Assembly: GCA_003168375.1 (NCBI GenBank)
Contig: PMSI01000002.1
Coordinates: 1 to 64,000 of the forward strand
Direction: 5' to 3'
Source: Vulcanimicrobiota bacterium
GTDB taxonomy: Bacteria > Vulcanimicrobiota > Vulcanimicrobiia > Vulcanimicrobiales > Vulcanimicrobiaceae
DNA length: 64,000 nt
The notes under the pieces were generated by a model. The model saw only the letters and a program-made list of their open reading frames with translations. It searched no databases and had not been told where the DNA came from. The first letter of the stretch is position 1. Each line of letters begins with the position of its first letter. The position numbers were made by a program, and so were the translations under genes. Shown one piece after another: positions 36,061 through 45,212 of the stretch.

Positions 36061-36624
36061 TCATACTGGCAAGACCTCCGGCCGGAGCTTCGCGAGATAT
36101 GGGAGAGTCCGGTAGCGTTCCTGGTAGTCCAGACCGTACCCTACGACGAACTCGTCCGGACACGTCAATCCCGTGTAATCGATCGGCACGTCGACCGCCC
36201 GGTGGTACGGCTTGTCGAGCAGGACGGCCGTGCGCAGCGAGGCCGGCCGGCGATTCTGCAGCATCGCGAGCAGGTAGTCGAGGGTGTGGCCGTTGTCGAC
36301 GATGTCCTCGACGATCAGGACGTGGCGCCCTTCGATCGCATGGGTCGTGTCCTGGACCAGCCGGACCTCTCCGCTGGACCGGTGCAGGTTACCGTACGAC
36401 GAGACGGCGATGAAGTCGAGCTGCACGTCGGTCGGACCGCCCGGCGTCTCGGCGAGTGCCCGGGCGAGATCTGCGGTCGCGAACAGCGCTCCCTTGAGGA
36501 CGCCGACCAGGACCAGCGATCGTCCGGCGTAATCACGCGCGATCGCCGCGGCCATCCTCCGGTTCGCCTCGGCGATCTCCTCGGCGCTGATGAGAATCCG
36601 TTCGATCCCGGGTGGGAGCGTCAT
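36061..36624 (-). CDS. hpt: Hypoxanthine phosphoribosyltransferase
   Basis: 187 residues. VLVGVLKGALFATADLARAL, DFIAVSSYG and the PRPP-binding loop HVLIVEDIVDNGHTLDYLL are diagnostic of HPRT, which salvages hypoxanthine and guanine. The ATG at 36624 gives the standard N-terminus (GIERILISAEEIAEANRRMAAAIARDY). One base separates it from the tilS stop. Confidence 0.95.
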   Translation of the reverse strand: MTLPPGIERILISAEEIAEANRRMAAAIARDYAGRSLVLVGVLKGALFATADLARALAETPGGPTDVQLDFIAVSSYGNLHRSSGEVRLVQDTTHAIEGRHVLIVEDIVDNGHTLDYLLAMLQNRRPASLRTAVLLDKPYHRAVDVPIDYTGLTCPDEFVVGYGLDYQERYRTLPYLAKLRPEVLPV

Positions 36625-36625
36625 G

Positions 36626-37489
36626 TCATGAGCGGCTGTCGAAGGGTTCACCCTGGACGGCTTCGCGCCGCGGCATGCCCTTTCCGCGTGCCGCGGCGTC
36701 GAGCTCGGCTTCGATGCGCTCGAAAGGAACGTCGCGCAGGGCGTCCTGCGCGCGCAGGGTGTCGCGCAGCGCGCGCCGGGCCCGCGCCCGATCGGTGCCT
36801 TCGATCTCGCCACGGACGATCGCGGCGCAGCGCGCGACCGCGCGGTCGAGCTGCGGAAACTCGGCGCGCAACCGGTCGAGCGGTTCGCGCAGCGTATTGC
36901 GCCGATAGCGCTGCTCGGCGTTGCTCGGATCGATCGCGCACGGCAGCCCGCTGCGCCGCAGCTCGGTCGCCAGCTCGGCGTGCGTCAGCCGCAGCACGGG
37001 CCGGACGAGCTCGATCCCGTCGCCGAGCGGCCGCCGCGGCGGGATCCCGGCCAACCCGGCCAGCCCGGTGCCGCGGAAGAGCGCGAGGAGCACGGTCTCC
37101 GTTTGGTCCTCGGCGGTGTGCGCGGTCGCCACCAGCGTCGCACCGCCGGCGCGGGCGAGCGCGGCGAGCGCGGCGTAGCGCGCATCGCGCAGTGCCGCCT
37201 CGTCGTCGCGCTGGAGGTGCGGGCGCGCGACGAGCACGCGCCGGCCCAGCCGCGCGCCGACCGAGAGCACGACGCACTCGTCCTGCGCGGCGCCGGCCCG
37301 CACACCGTGATTGACGTGCGCGAGCACAACCTCGACCTCGGCGGTGCGCGCCAGCCGGTCGACGATCGATGCGAGCGCAACCGAATCCGGACCGCCGGAG
37401 CACGCGACGCAGATCGCGGCACCGCGTTCGAAACGCAGTGCGCTGCGAACCACCGAGTCGAGCGCACGTTCCGGCCTGGCGCCGCGCAC
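36626..37489 (-). CDS. tilS: tRNA(Ile)-lysidine synthase, short form
   Basis: 287 residues from GTG. The PP-loop CVACSGGPDSVALASI binds ATP, and HVNHGVR, AHTAEDQTETVLLALFRGTGLAGLAGI complete the N-terminal ATPase domain. TilS makes lysidine at the wobble base of tRNA-Ile(CAU). The C-terminal TilS domains of longer enzymes are absent. The last codons (EPFDSRS) come from a palindromic repeat, which may have trimmed the end. Confidence 0.92.
   Translation of the reverse strand: MRGARPERALDSVVRSALRFERGAAICVACSGGPDSVALASIVDRLARTAEVEVVLAHVNHGVRAGAAQDECVVLSVGARLGRRVLVARPHLQRDDEAALRDARYAALAALARAGGATLVATAHTAEDQTETVLLALFRGTGLAGLAGIPPRRPLGDGIELVRPVLRLTHAELATELRRSGLPCAIDPSNAEQRYRRNTLREPLDRLRAEFPQLDRAVARCAAIVRGEIEGTDRARARRALRDTLRAQDALRDVPFERIEAELDAAARGKGMPRREAVQGEPFDSRS
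36636..36655 (+). repeat. Palindromic repeat fragment at the tilS 3' end
   Basis: CTGTCGAAGGGTTCACCCTG carries both halves of the dispersed repeat (CTGTCGAAGGG and TCACCCTG) and an internal hairpin AGGGT/ACCCT. It encodes the terminal residues of TilS. Confidence 0.5.
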
Positions 37490-37493
37490 GCCG

Positions 37494-37997
37494 CTACGCC
37501 GACCGGCCCGTCGAGCGGGCGATCTCGCGCTGTACGTCGCGTGCTTGGATGTCGCGGCGGCGGTCCCAGAGTTTCTTGCCGCGGACGAGCGCCAGCTCGA
37601 GCTTGACGCGGCCGTTCTTGAAATAGAGCCGCCAGGGCACGAGCGTGAGACCCTTCTCGGCGGCGCGCGCGGAGAGGCGCGCAATCTGCTCGCGATGGAG
37701 CAGCAACTTGCGCGGCCGGTTCGGCTCGTGGTTGAAGTACGAGCCCTCCTTGTACGCGGGGATGGTGAAGTTCAGCAGCCACAGTTCGTGCTCGCGCAGG
37801 CGCGCGTAGGCCTCGGTGATCGAGACGTTGCCGAGCCGAATCGATTTGATCTCGGTACCCGTGAGCGCGAGCCCCACTTCGAGCGACTCCAGCTTCTCGT
37901 ACTCGAAGCGCGCGCGGCGGTTGTCGAACGACGGCTCGGGCGCTTTCGTGGCGCGTTCCGCTTTGGCGGCGACGCGCGCCTGCTTCATCTTCGCCAT
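37494..37997 (-). CDS. smpB: SsrA-binding protein SmpB
   Basis: 167 residues. NRRARFEYEKLESLEVGLALTGTEIKSIRLGNVSITEAYA is the SmpB core binding tmRNA. The end KNGRVKLELALVRGKKLWDRRRDIQARDVQREIAR includes the basic tail that enters the ribosomal A site in trans-translation. A basic Ala-rich extension of about 22 residues precedes the core. It starts right after the thioesterase stop. Confidence 0.96.
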   Translation of the reverse strand: MAKMKQARVAAKAERATKAPEPSFDNRRARFEYEKLESLEVGLALTGTEIKSIRLGNVSITEAYARLREHELWLLNFTIPAYKEGSYFNHEPNRPRKLLLHREQIARLSARAAEKGLTLVPWRLYFKNGRVKLELALVRGKKLWDRRRDIQARDVQREIARSTGRSA

Positions 37998-38447
37998 TTA
38001 GGCGCGCGTCGTATCGGGTGTGCCCAAGCCGTCCTTTCCGAGCGGTCCCCGCGAGACGAACGACCCTTCGGCACTCGCCAGCACCGCGCCGCCGGCGTCA
38101 GCCACCGTCGCGTCGAGCGCGATCACGTGGCGGCGCTTCCACTTCACCGATCCGGTGATGACCAGCGGCTCGCCCAGCGGGACGGGAGCGCGGAAGCGCA
38201 GATCCATCGACGCCGTCATCGCGCGCTCGCCGATCGCTCCGCAGGCGTGCGCCATCGCTTCGTCGAGGAGCATCATGACGACGCCGCCGTGCGCCGTTCC
38301 GCGCCAGCCCTGAAAGCGCGGCGGCAGCGTGATGTGCGCTTGAACCTCGCGCTCGCCCGCCCGTTCGAAGCGCACGTGCATCCCTTCGGCGTTGTAGGGC
38401 CCGCAGGCGAAGCAGCGTCCGTCGTCGACCGGGAGCGCCTCGCTCAC
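37998..38447 (-). CDS. PaaI-type hotdog thioesterase
   Basis: 149 residues of the hotdog fold. CFACGPYNAEGMHVRFE and WRGTAHGGVVMMLLDEAMAHAC are the PaaI/YbgC-like motifs (HGGxxxxLxDE with the catalytic acid). It probably hydrolyses an acyl-CoA; the substrate is unknown. It overlaps the TPR gene stop upstream by 4 nt and abuts smpB. Confidence 0.85.
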   Translation of the reverse strand: MSEALPVDDGRCFACGPYNAEGMHVRFERAGEREVQAHITLPPRFQGWRGTAHGGVVMMLLDEAMAHACGAIGERAMTASMDLRFRAPVPLGEPLVITGSVKWKRRHVIALDATVADAGGAVLASAEGSFVSRGPLGKDGLGTPDTTRA

Positions 38448-39493
38448 TTCTTCTTCTTCGGTGCGGGCGAGCCTGACGGCCCGGGGCTCGGCGACGGGGG
38501 GGTGATCTTGCCGTACGCGCCGTCGTCGATCTTCTTCAGCAGCGTGTTCGCGTAGGCGGTATCGGTCCCGGCGATGATCGAGGCCTTGAGCACGCGCCGC
38601 GCGTCTTCGGGTTTCTTCTCGTCGAGATAGATCCGCGCCAGCAGCGTGTAGCCGTGCTGTCCCGACTCCCCGACGCGCCCGACGTCCGCCTGCAAGCCGC
38701 GCGTCGCGTACGAGATCGCGGCGTCGTATTGGCCGAGGTCGTGCATCAGCGAAGCCAGATGGAAATAGATGTCGGCGTAATCCGGGACGAGGTTCGGCAC
38801 GTCGATGATCGTGGTCAGCGCGCGTTGCGGATCCTTGAGGTCGATCTGATAGATCCGCGAGAGGTACTCGCGCGCGAGCACGTTCTGCGGGTCGGTGTTC
38901 AGCGCGGCCAGAAACTCCGTCTTCGCGCGGTTCGCGCTGCGGTCGGCCTCGCGCATGATGCCGAGCCCTGTGTGCGCCGACTGCGAGGCCGGCTCGAGCT
39001 GCACCGCGGCGTTGAGCTCTTCGCGTGCGTCGATGTTGCGGTCGCGGCCCGCCAGCGACGCGAACAGGTACGAGAATCCCAGCCGAACGTGGGCGATCGC
39101 GCTCTTGGGATTCTTCGCGAGGTTCTCTTCCTCGGCGTCGACCAGCGTGTCGAGGTTGCCCGGCGTCTGCGCGGCGGTCGCGTTCAGGAACGACATCGCC
39201 AGCGTGTTGTCGGGGATGACGGCGAGCGCGTCCTCGAAGCCCTTGCGCGCGCCCGGGAAGTCGCGCGCGTAGAATGCGCGCAAGCCCTGACCGAGCGGCG
39301 CCGTGAAGGCGGTGTCGGCGTAGTCGTTGCGCGCCGTTGCCGGCGGCGGCGCCGGCTTCGGGACGGGTGAAGGCGAGGCCCCGAGGAGCACGGTCGCCGA
39401 GAGCGACGCGAGGACGACGGCAGCGAGAGAACGGCGCAGCACAGCGCGCTTGGGTTCCCGCCGCTCGGGTGGACTTCCGCTTGCTGGGTTCAC
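38444..39493 (-). CDS. Secreted or anchored TPR-repeat protein
   Basis: 349 residues from GTG with a GAGGG site 8 nt before it. A basic N-terminus and hydrophobic stretch (about 19-39) act as signal or anchor. Several TPRs follow (AIAHVRLGFSYLFASLAGRDRNIDAREELNAAVQLEPAS, ADIYFHLASLMHDLGQYDAAISYATRGLQ), and the tail is Pro/Ser then Lys-rich. Function unknown; TPRs indicate a protein-binding scaffold. The start codon lies in the stem of a hairpin (39486-39504). Confidence 0.8.
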   Translation of the reverse strand: MNPASGSPPERREPKRAVLRRSLAAVVLASLSATVLLGASPSPVPKPAPPPATARNDYADTAFTAPLGQGLRAFYARDFPGARKGFEDALAVIPDNTLAMSFLNATAAQTPGNLDTLVDAEEENLAKNPKSAIAHVRLGFSYLFASLAGRDRNIDAREELNAAVQLEPASQSAHTGLGIMREADRSANRAKTEFLAALNTDPQNVLAREYLSRIYQIDLKDPQRALTTIIDVPNLVPDYADIYFHLASLMHDLGQYDAAISYATRGLQADVGRVGESGQHGYTLLARIYLDEKKPEDARRVLKASIIAGTDTAYANTLLKKIDDGAYGKITPPSPSPGPSGSPAPKKKK

Positions 39494-39519
39494 TTCGTGA
39501 ACCCTCGGCCTTCGGGCCG
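39486..39519. other. Two adjacent hairpins between the phosphoesterase and TPR genes
   Basis: GGGTTCAC/GTGAACCC around TTC (39486-39504) and CGGCC/GGCCG around TTCG (39506-39519). The first includes the TPR gene start codon, so it could limit initiation or end transcription, though no U-run follows. Confidence 0.5.
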
Positions 39520-39536
39520 ACCGCCGAAGCGGAAGC

Positions 39537-40262
39537 CTAGCGGCCGACGAGCAGGCGCCGGGCGAGCGCGTCGGGCAGGTGTGCCGAGACGATCTTCGCT
39601 TGGACTCGAGCGATCGGATAGTCGACGCGGTGGATCGTCACCGTGCGCGCGGCCGAGTCGTACACGCCGAACGACGCGCGGGGATTCAGATCGCGCGGCT
39701 GGCCGACGCTGCCGACGTTGATCAGGTAGCGCACGCTCTCGCGCAGCGGAATCTCGCCGCCCTGCTGCAGGTGGGCGTGCTCGATCGTACCGTCGGGATT
39801 GAGCGAGTAGACTTCGGCGATGTGCGTGTGCCCGATGAAGATCAGCGGCGCGTCGGTCGCGGCGAAGGCACGTGCGGCCGCCGCTTTGTCGAGGATGTAC
39901 TCGAAGAAGTTGACCGGCGCGCCGTGGACGAGCAGGAAGTCCGGCATGCGGAACTCGTAGCCGAGCCCGTCGAGCCAGGCCAGATTCTCCGGCGTGAGGA
40001 CGCTCTGCGTCCACTTCATCGCCTCGCGTGCCGCCGGGTTGAAGTACGCCAGGCCGAAGTTGTCGATCGCCGCGACGTCGTGGTTGCCGAGCACCGTCGC
40101 CGTCGCGCGCGCGCGGATCTTCTCGACGCACTCGTTCGGGTTGGGACCGTAACCGACGATGTCCCCCAAGCACAGCAGCGCGTCGTCGTCGCGGATCGAA
40201 TCGAAGACCGCGTCGAGCGCGTCGATGTTCGAGTGGACGTCCGAGACGACCGCGTACCTCAC
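39537..40262 (-). CDS. Calcineurin-like metallophosphoesterase (YfcE/MJ0936 group)
   Basis: 241 residues. The metal motifs are in order: AVVSDVHSNIDALDAV (DxH), LCLGDIVGYGPNP (GD), VLGNHD (GNHD), LLVHGAP and FIGHTHIAEV (GHTH). VINVGSVGQPRD follows. The family hydrolyses phosphodiesters or phosphomonoesters; the physiological substrate is unknown. GTG overlaps the hisC stop (GTGA). Confidence 0.88.
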   Translation of the reverse strand: MRYAVVSDVHSNIDALDAVFDSIRDDDALLCLGDIVGYGPNPNECVEKIRARATATVLGNHDVAAIDNFGLAYFNPAAREAMKWTQSVLTPENLAWLDGLGYEFRMPDFLLVHGAPVNFFEYILDKAAAARAFAATDAPLIFIGHTHIAEVYSLNPDGTIEHAHLQQGGEIPLRESVRYLINVGSVGQPRDLNPRASFGVYDSAARTVTIHRVDYPIARVQAKIVSAHLPDALARRLLVGR

Positions 40263-41386
40263 CTGACCGCCTTCTCCCGAACGCGATCCAGCGCCTCGGC
40301 GAAACGCTCGGCGAAGGCGGCCCGCTCGGCGACCGTGCCGACCGTCACCCGGACGAAGCCGTCGATCGGCGGCGCCCACGGTTTGCGGACGAAGACGCCC
40401 AGCTCGAGCAGGGCGGCCACCATCGCTTCGGCGTCCGCCTTGCTGCCGATGCCGATGCAGACGAAGTTCGTCCGCGAGGGGAGCGAGGGGAGCGCATGCG
40501 CGGCGGCGAGCGCATGGTATTCATCGCGCCCGCGCTCGACCTCGGCGATCACGCCGCGCATGAACGCGCCGTCATCGAGCGCGGCGAGCGCACCGATCTG
40601 CGCGGTGCGGTTGACACCGAAGTGCAGCCGCAGCTTCTGGAACGTCGCGATCACCTCGGCCGACGCGAGCGCGTATCCGATGCGCGCACCCGCCATCCCG
40701 TACGCCTTCGAGAAGGTGCGGGTACGGATCGTCCGCGGGTCGATCGCGTCCGGCGGCAGCTCGCCGGGCGACACGAAATCGGCATACGCTTCGTCGAGGA
40801 ACAGCAGGACGTCGTCGGGGAGCACCTCGCGCAGCGCGGCCAGCGTCGCCCGGTCGGCGAAGGAGCCCGACGGGTTGTCGGGATTCGCGATGTAGACCAG
40901 CTTCGCGCCCGAACGGCGCACGGCATCCGCGATGTTCTCGGGGACGAGCCCGCCGTTCTCGTTCGGCTCGGCGAACTCGGCGCGCCCGCCGAAGCCGTTC
41001 AGATGATAGAACAGCGTCGGATAGGTGCCGCGCGTCGCGACGCACGCCGCGCCGGGCGCACAAAACCCGCGCACGATCAGTCCCATGAGTTCGTCGATCC
41101 CGCTGGCGACGACGACCTCTTCGACGGCACAGCCGTGCCGGGCGGCGAGCGCGGCGCGCAGCTGCAACGACTCGGGATCGCCGTACCATGAAGTCAGCGC
41201 GACCGCCTCGCGCATCGCTGCGATCGCCCGCGGCGAGGGACCGAAGGCGCTCTCGTTCGCACCGAGCCGCAGCAGCTCGCTCCGGCCGACGCGGCGCGCG
41301 AGCTCTTCGGGTGCGACGAACGGCGTCATCGCGGGGATCGAAGCGACTTGGGTGGTGGGCTGCGGGAAACGGGGCGGCGCGCTCAC
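40259..41386 (-). CDS. hisC: Histidinol-phosphate aminotransferase
   Basis: 375 residues of the fold-type I aminotransferases. LRLGANESAFGPSPRA, IANPDNPSGSF, LFLDEAYADFV and the PLP lysine in TRTFSKAYGMAGARIGYALA match HisC. It transfers an amino group to imidazole-acetol phosphate in histidine synthesis, though aromatic aminotransferase activity is possible in an isolated gene. No other his genes are nearby. Coupled by GTGA at both ends. Confidence 0.88.
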   Translation of the reverse strand: MSAPPRFPQPTTQVASIPAMTPFVAPEELARRVGRSELLRLGANESAFGPSPRAIAAMREAVALTSWYGDPESLQLRAALAARHGCAVEEVVVASGIDELMGLIVRGFCAPGAACVATRGTYPTLFYHLNGFGGRAEFAEPNENGGLVPENIADAVRRSGAKLVYIANPDNPSGSFADRATLAALREVLPDDVLLFLDEAYADFVSPGELPPDAIDPRTIRTRTFSKAYGMAGARIGYALASAEVIATFQKLRLHFGVNRTAQIGALAALDDGAFMRGVIAEVERGRDEYHALAAAHALPSLPSRTNFVCIGIGSKADAEAMVAALLELGVFVRKPWAPPIDGFVRVTVGTVAERAAFAERFAEALDRVREKAVR

Positions 41387-41706
41387 GGACCTGCGACCCG
41401 AATGCGGTCAACGACGTTGCGAACCCCAGCGGTGTCGCGCGCGGCGGCGAGGGCGCCGGCTTTGGTCTTCGCGTCCAGGGTCGTCCCGGCGAGCGTGGCG
41501 ACCCCACGCTCCACGTGCACGGTGACCCGAAGCGCGCCGACCTCCGCGACGAGCGCCGCCTTGATGCTGCTCTGGACCAGCGCATCCTTCAGCACGTCGG
41601 TCGCGGCGCGAGTCGGCGCGGGCTCCGCACGTTCGCGGGACGAGCCGGTGCAGCCGGCGAGGCCGGCCAGCGCCAGCAGCGCGGCGACCCCGGCGGCCGT
41701 CCTCAC
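41383..41706 (-). CDS. BON-domain lipoprotein
   Basis: 107 residues from GTG. The signal peptide ends in a lipobox (LAGLAGC, Cys about 18). One BON domain follows (VQSSIKAALVAEVGALRVTVHVERGVATLAGTTLD, then VRNVVDRIRV). BON domains bind phospholipid and are common in envelope-stress proteins. It is GTGA-coupled between moeA and hisC, an unusual setting. Confidence 0.82.
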   Translation of the reverse strand: MRTAAGVAALLALAGLAGCTGSSRERAEPAPTRAATDVLKDALVQSSIKAALVAEVGALRVTVHVERGVATLAGTTLDAKTKAGALAAARDTAGVRNVVDRIRVAGP

Positions 41707-42938
41707 CCGGCACCCCCGTAGCGGATCAGCGTGACCGGCTCGCCCGGCTCGATCCGGACGCGCTCCGGGCCGAGCACGACGTACCCGTCGGCGCGCGCCA
41801 ACAGGCTGGTGTGCGAGGAGCGCAGCGTCAACGGCCGCGCGCCGCCCGACGGATCGAGCGCGGCGGGGACGTACCACGTCCAGCCGGCGCGCCCGGCGAA
41901 CGGTTCGGCGGCGAGCGCGGCGACCGTCGCGCGACGTGCTCCGGTCTCGCCGGTCAGCGCACGGAAGACCTCGCAGGCGATCGCGTCGAGGATGGTGAGC
42001 GCGCTGGTGGGGTTGCCGGGCAGGCCGACGACGGGCTGGGTGCCGACCGCACCGAACACCGTCGGCTTCCCAGGCTTCACCCGCAGCCCGTGGACGACGA
42101 CGCCGGGCGGGCCGAGCGCGTCGATCGTCGCCGGGACGTGATCCCGCGCGCCGACCGACGAGCCGCCGGTCAGCACGACCGCATCGGCGATCGCGAGCCC
42201 GCCGGCGATTGCGTCGCGAATCGCGCCGGCCTCGTCGATCGCACGCGGCAGGTGCACCACCTCGCAGCCGAGCGCGATGAGGCCGCCGGCGATCGCCCAG
42301 CGGTTGGAGTCGCGCACCTGCCCGGTCCCCGGCCGATCGCCCGGCGGGACGAGCTCGTCGCCGGTCGATACGATCGCGACCCGCGGCCGGCGGTACACCT
42401 CGATCCCGACCACACCGAGCGTCGCCAGCACGGAGAGCTCGGCGGCGGCGATCCGCCGGCCGGCGCGCAGCACGACGTCGCCCGGAGCCATGTCGTCGCC
42501 GCGGGGGGTGTAGCAGTCTCCGGCGGCCGGCACCGCGGCCGGGACGAGATCGTCGCCGTTCTCGGTCGCGTCCTCGACCGGCAGCACAGCGTCGGCACCG
42601 GGCGGGAGCACGCCGCCGGTCGGGATCCGCATCGCCTCGCCCGGCCGCAGCGGGCCCGGTGGAGCGTGGCCCATGCGGATCGTTCCGACGATCCGGCGCG
42701 GCGCGTCGCCGTCGCAGGAACGGACCGCGAAGCCGTCCATCGTCGAACGATCGTCGGCGGGATAGTGCGTCTCGGCGATCGCGTCGTGCGCCAAGATCCG
42801 GCCGAAGGCGGCATCGAGCCCGACCCGCTCGGTTCCCAGCGGCCGAAGCGGCACCGCGCCGAGGTACTCCGCGAGCGCCTCGGCGGGCGCGAGGAGCCGT
42901 TGGATCTCGAAGGTCGCACCCGGGCGCAGCGCTCGCAT
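41703..42938 (-). CDS. moeA: Molybdopterin molybdenumtransferase MoeA
   Basis: 411 residues from the ATG at 42938. GRILAHDAIAETHYPADDRSTMDGFAVRS, IPTGGVLPPGADAVLPVEDA, VAIVSTGDELV and VVLTGGSSVGARDHVPATI match MoeA, which inserts molybdate into adenylated molybdopterin. The C-terminal MoeA domain IV is present. An ATG at 42974 would add 12 residues. The GGGGAGGG just before 42938 sits too close to serve that ATG, so the start is not certain. Confidence 0.93.
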   Translation of the reverse strand: MRALRPGATFEIQRLLAPAEALAEYLGAVPLRPLGTERVGLDAAFGRILAHDAIAETHYPADDRSTMDGFAVRSCDGDAPRRIVGTIRMGHAPPGPLRPGEAMRIPTGGVLPPGADAVLPVEDATENGDDLVPAAVPAAGDCYTPRGDDMAPGDVVLRAGRRIAAAELSVLATLGVVGIEVYRRPRVAIVSTGDELVPPGDRPGTGQVRDSNRWAIAGGLIALGCEVVHLPRAIDEAGAIRDAIAGGLAIADAVVLTGGSSVGARDHVPATIDALGPPGVVVHGLRVKPGKPTVFGAVGTQPVVGLPGNPTSALTILDAIACEVFRALTGETGARRATVAALAAEPFAGRAGWTWYVPAALDPSGGARPLTLRSSHTSLLARADGYVVLGPERVRIEPGEPVTLIRYGGAG

Positions 42939-42991
42939 CCCTCCCCGCTTCGACACGGAGGGGGCCCGTGCCATCGCGAACGCGCGGGCCT

Positions 42992-44290
42992 GTGCTGAAT
43001 CTCGACCTGCTGCGGCGCGAACCCGATCACGTCCGCGTCGCGGCACGCCGGCGCGGGGTCGGGGTGGAGTTCGTCGCTCGCATCCTCGATCTCGACCGCG
43101 AGCGCCGCGCCGCGCTCACGACCGTCGAATCGCTGAAGGCCCACAAGAACACGTTGACCGCCGAGATCGGGAAAGCCGCCGACAAGAAGGCCGCGGCGGC
43201 CGAGCTGCGCCCGCGGATCGCTGAGCTCGATGCGCGCATCGCGACGGCCGGCGAGCCGTTGCCCGCGCTCGACCAGCAGATCGACGCGGAGCTCTCCGAG
43301 ATTCCCAACGTGCTCGACGGCTCGGTCCCGGACGGCAGCGACGAGCACGCCAACGTTCTGGTGCGCAGCTGGGGCGAACCGCCGCGCTTCGCGTTCACAC
43401 CGAAGCCGCATTGGGAGATCGGCGAACGGCTCGGGATCTTCGACTTCGAACGCGCCACGAAGCTGTCGGGTTCGCGCTTCACCGTGCTGCGCGGCGCCGG
43501 CGCGCGCCTCTCGCGCGCGCTCGCACAGTTCTTTCTCGACCGCGCCGCACGCAACGGATACGTGGAGATCGACCCGCCGCTGCTCGTCTCGCGTTCGACG
43601 ATGTGGTCGACCGGACAGCTCTCGAAGTTCTCCGACCAGATGTACGCGTTCGACGGCGACGGCGCGAGCGAGGCGCTGTACCTGATCCCGACGGCGGAGG
43701 TTCCGCTGACGGCGATGCATCGCGACGAGATCCTGTCCGGCGACGCGCTGCCGGTGCGGTACGCAGCGCACACGCCGTGCTTCCGCAAGGAGGCCGGCGC
43801 CGCCGGGAAGGACACGCGCGGGCTCATCCGCCAGCATCAATTCGAAAAGGTCGAGCTGGTCTGGCTCACGATGCCGGAGCGCTCGTTCGACGACTTGGAG
43901 ACGCTCGTGCGCAACGCGACCGGCCTCTACGAAGAGCTGGGAATCACCCACCGCGTGATGCTGCTCTGCGCAGGCGACACCGGGTTCAACGCTGCCAAGA
44001 CGTACGACGTCGAAGCGTGGATGCCGGGAGCGGACACCTATCGCGAGGTCAGCTCGTGCTCGAACTGTACCGACTTTCAGGCCCGCCGCTCGTCGATCCG
44101 GTTCCGGCGCGAAGCAGGCGCGAAGCCTGAGTTGGTTCACACGCTCAACGGATCGGGCGGCGCGATCGGCCGCACGCTGGTCGCGATCGTCGAGAACTAC
44201 CAGCGCGCCGACGGCGGCGTGACGATCCCGGAGATCCTGCGGCCGTTCGCCGGCTTCGCCTCGATCGAGCCCGACGGGTCGACCCGCTGA
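42992..44290 (+). CDS. serS: Seryl-tRNA synthetase
   Basis: 432 residues of class II. The N-terminal coiled-coil arm (about 30-105) contacts the tRNA. Catalytic motifs include YVEIDPPLLVSRSTMWSTGQLSKFSDQM, LIPTAEVPLTAMHRDEIL, TPCFRKEAGAAGKDTRGLIRQHQFEKVELVW (motif 2) and the C-terminal NGSGGAIGRTLVAIVENYQ (motif 3). GTG start 54 nt from the divergent moeA. A cognate tRNA-Ser lies at 59 kb. Confidence 0.96.
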   Translation: MLNLDLLRREPDHVRVAARRRGVGVEFVARILDLDRERRAALTTVESLKAHKNTLTAEIGKAADKKAAAAELRPRIAELDARIATAGEPLPALDQQIDAELSEIPNVLDGSVPDGSDEHANVLVRSWGEPPRFAFTPKPHWEIGERLGIFDFERATKLSGSRFTVLRGAGARLSRALAQFFLDRAARNGYVEIDPPLLVSRSTMWSTGQLSKFSDQMYAFDGDGASEALYLIPTAEVPLTAMHRDEILSGDALPVRYAAHTPCFRKEAGAAGKDTRGLIRQHQFEKVELVWLTMPERSFDDLETLVRNATGLYEELGITHRVMLLCAGDTGFNAAKTYDVEAWMPGADTYREVSSCSNCTDFQARRSSIRFRREAGAKPELVHTLNGSGGAIGRTLVAIVENYQRADGGVTIPEILRPFAGFASIEPDGSTR

Positions 44291-44291
44291 C

Positions 44292-45212
44292 GTGAACGGC
44301 GACGACGTCGTCGTACGCGCGGTCGCGGTGTTGCGCGCGGGCGGCGTCGTCGCGATCCCGACCGAGACGGTCTACGGTCTCGCCGCCGACGTCGCGAACC
44401 CGGCGGCGGTCGCGCGCGTGTACGCGATCAAAGGACGTCCGGCGGACCACCCGCTGATCGTACACGCGCACGAGGTCAGCGCGCTCGAAGGGTACGTCGC
44501 GGCGATCACGCCCGAGCTGCGCGCGCTCGCTGCGCGCTTCTGGCCGGGACCGCTCACCGCGATCGTCGCGCGCGGTCCGCGCACGCCGCGCACGGTGACC
44601 GGCGGCCAGGAGACGGTCGCCGTGCGTGTCCCGGAGCACCCGCTGGCACGCGCGATCCTGACCGCGTTCGGCGGCGCCCTCGCGGCGCCGTCGGCGAACC
44701 GGTTCGGACAGATCTCGCCGACCAGTGCCGCGCACGTGCGCGCCGACCTCGGCGACGAGGTCGATCTGATCGTCGACGGCGGGCCGGCGCGCGTCGGCGT
44801 CGAGTCGACGATCGTCGACCTCACCGGCGCCGTCCCGGCGGTGCTGCGCGCCGGCGCGATCACCCCCTCGCAGCTCGGCGAGGCGCTGGGCACGTCCGTC
44901 GTCACGCGTGTCGGGGGTACGGTTCGCGCACCGGGGATGTTGCGTTCGCACTACGCGCCGCGCGCGCGCGTCGTCTTGATCGACGCCGCCGGGCGCGAGG
45001 ACGAAGCGCGCCGCCTCGCCGCGGGCGGCCGGCGGGTCGCGGTGTTGACGCTCTCGGACGACCCCGCAACGGCGGCGCGCTCGCTCTATGCGACGCTCCG
45101 CGCGCTCGACTCCGACGGCTACGACGCCGTCGTCGCGACGCTTCCAGCGGACACCGAGCAGAACGCTGCCGTGCGCGATCGTCTCACGCGCGCCGCGGCG
45201 CCACGGTGCTAG
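44292..45212 (+). CDS. L-threonylcarbamoyladenylate synthase (Sua5 type)
   Basis: 306 residues. The YrdC domain (about 5-185) has GGVVAIPTETVYGLAADV, IKGRPADHPLIVH, FWPGPLT and APSANRFGQISPTSA. The C-terminal Sua5 domain follows the linker with APGMLRSHYAPRARVVLID. It makes threonylcarbamoyl-AMP for t6A37 of tRNA. GTG starts 1 nt after the serS stop, so the two translation genes are co-transcribed. It overlaps the convergent membrane protein gene by 29 nt. Confidence 0.93.
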   Translation: MNGDDVVVRAVAVLRAGGVVAIPTETVYGLAADVANPAAVARVYAIKGRPADHPLIVHAHEVSALEGYVAAITPELRALAARFWPGPLTAIVARGPRTPRTVTGGQETVAVRVPEHPLARAILTAFGGALAAPSANRFGQISPTSAAHVRADLGDEVDLIVDGGPARVGVESTIVDLTGAVPAVLRAGAITPSQLGEALGTSVVTRVGGTVRAPGMLRSHYAPRARVVLIDAAGREDEARRLAAGGRRVAVLTLSDDPATAARSLYATLRALDSDGYDAVVATLPADTEQNAAVRDRLTRAAAPRC

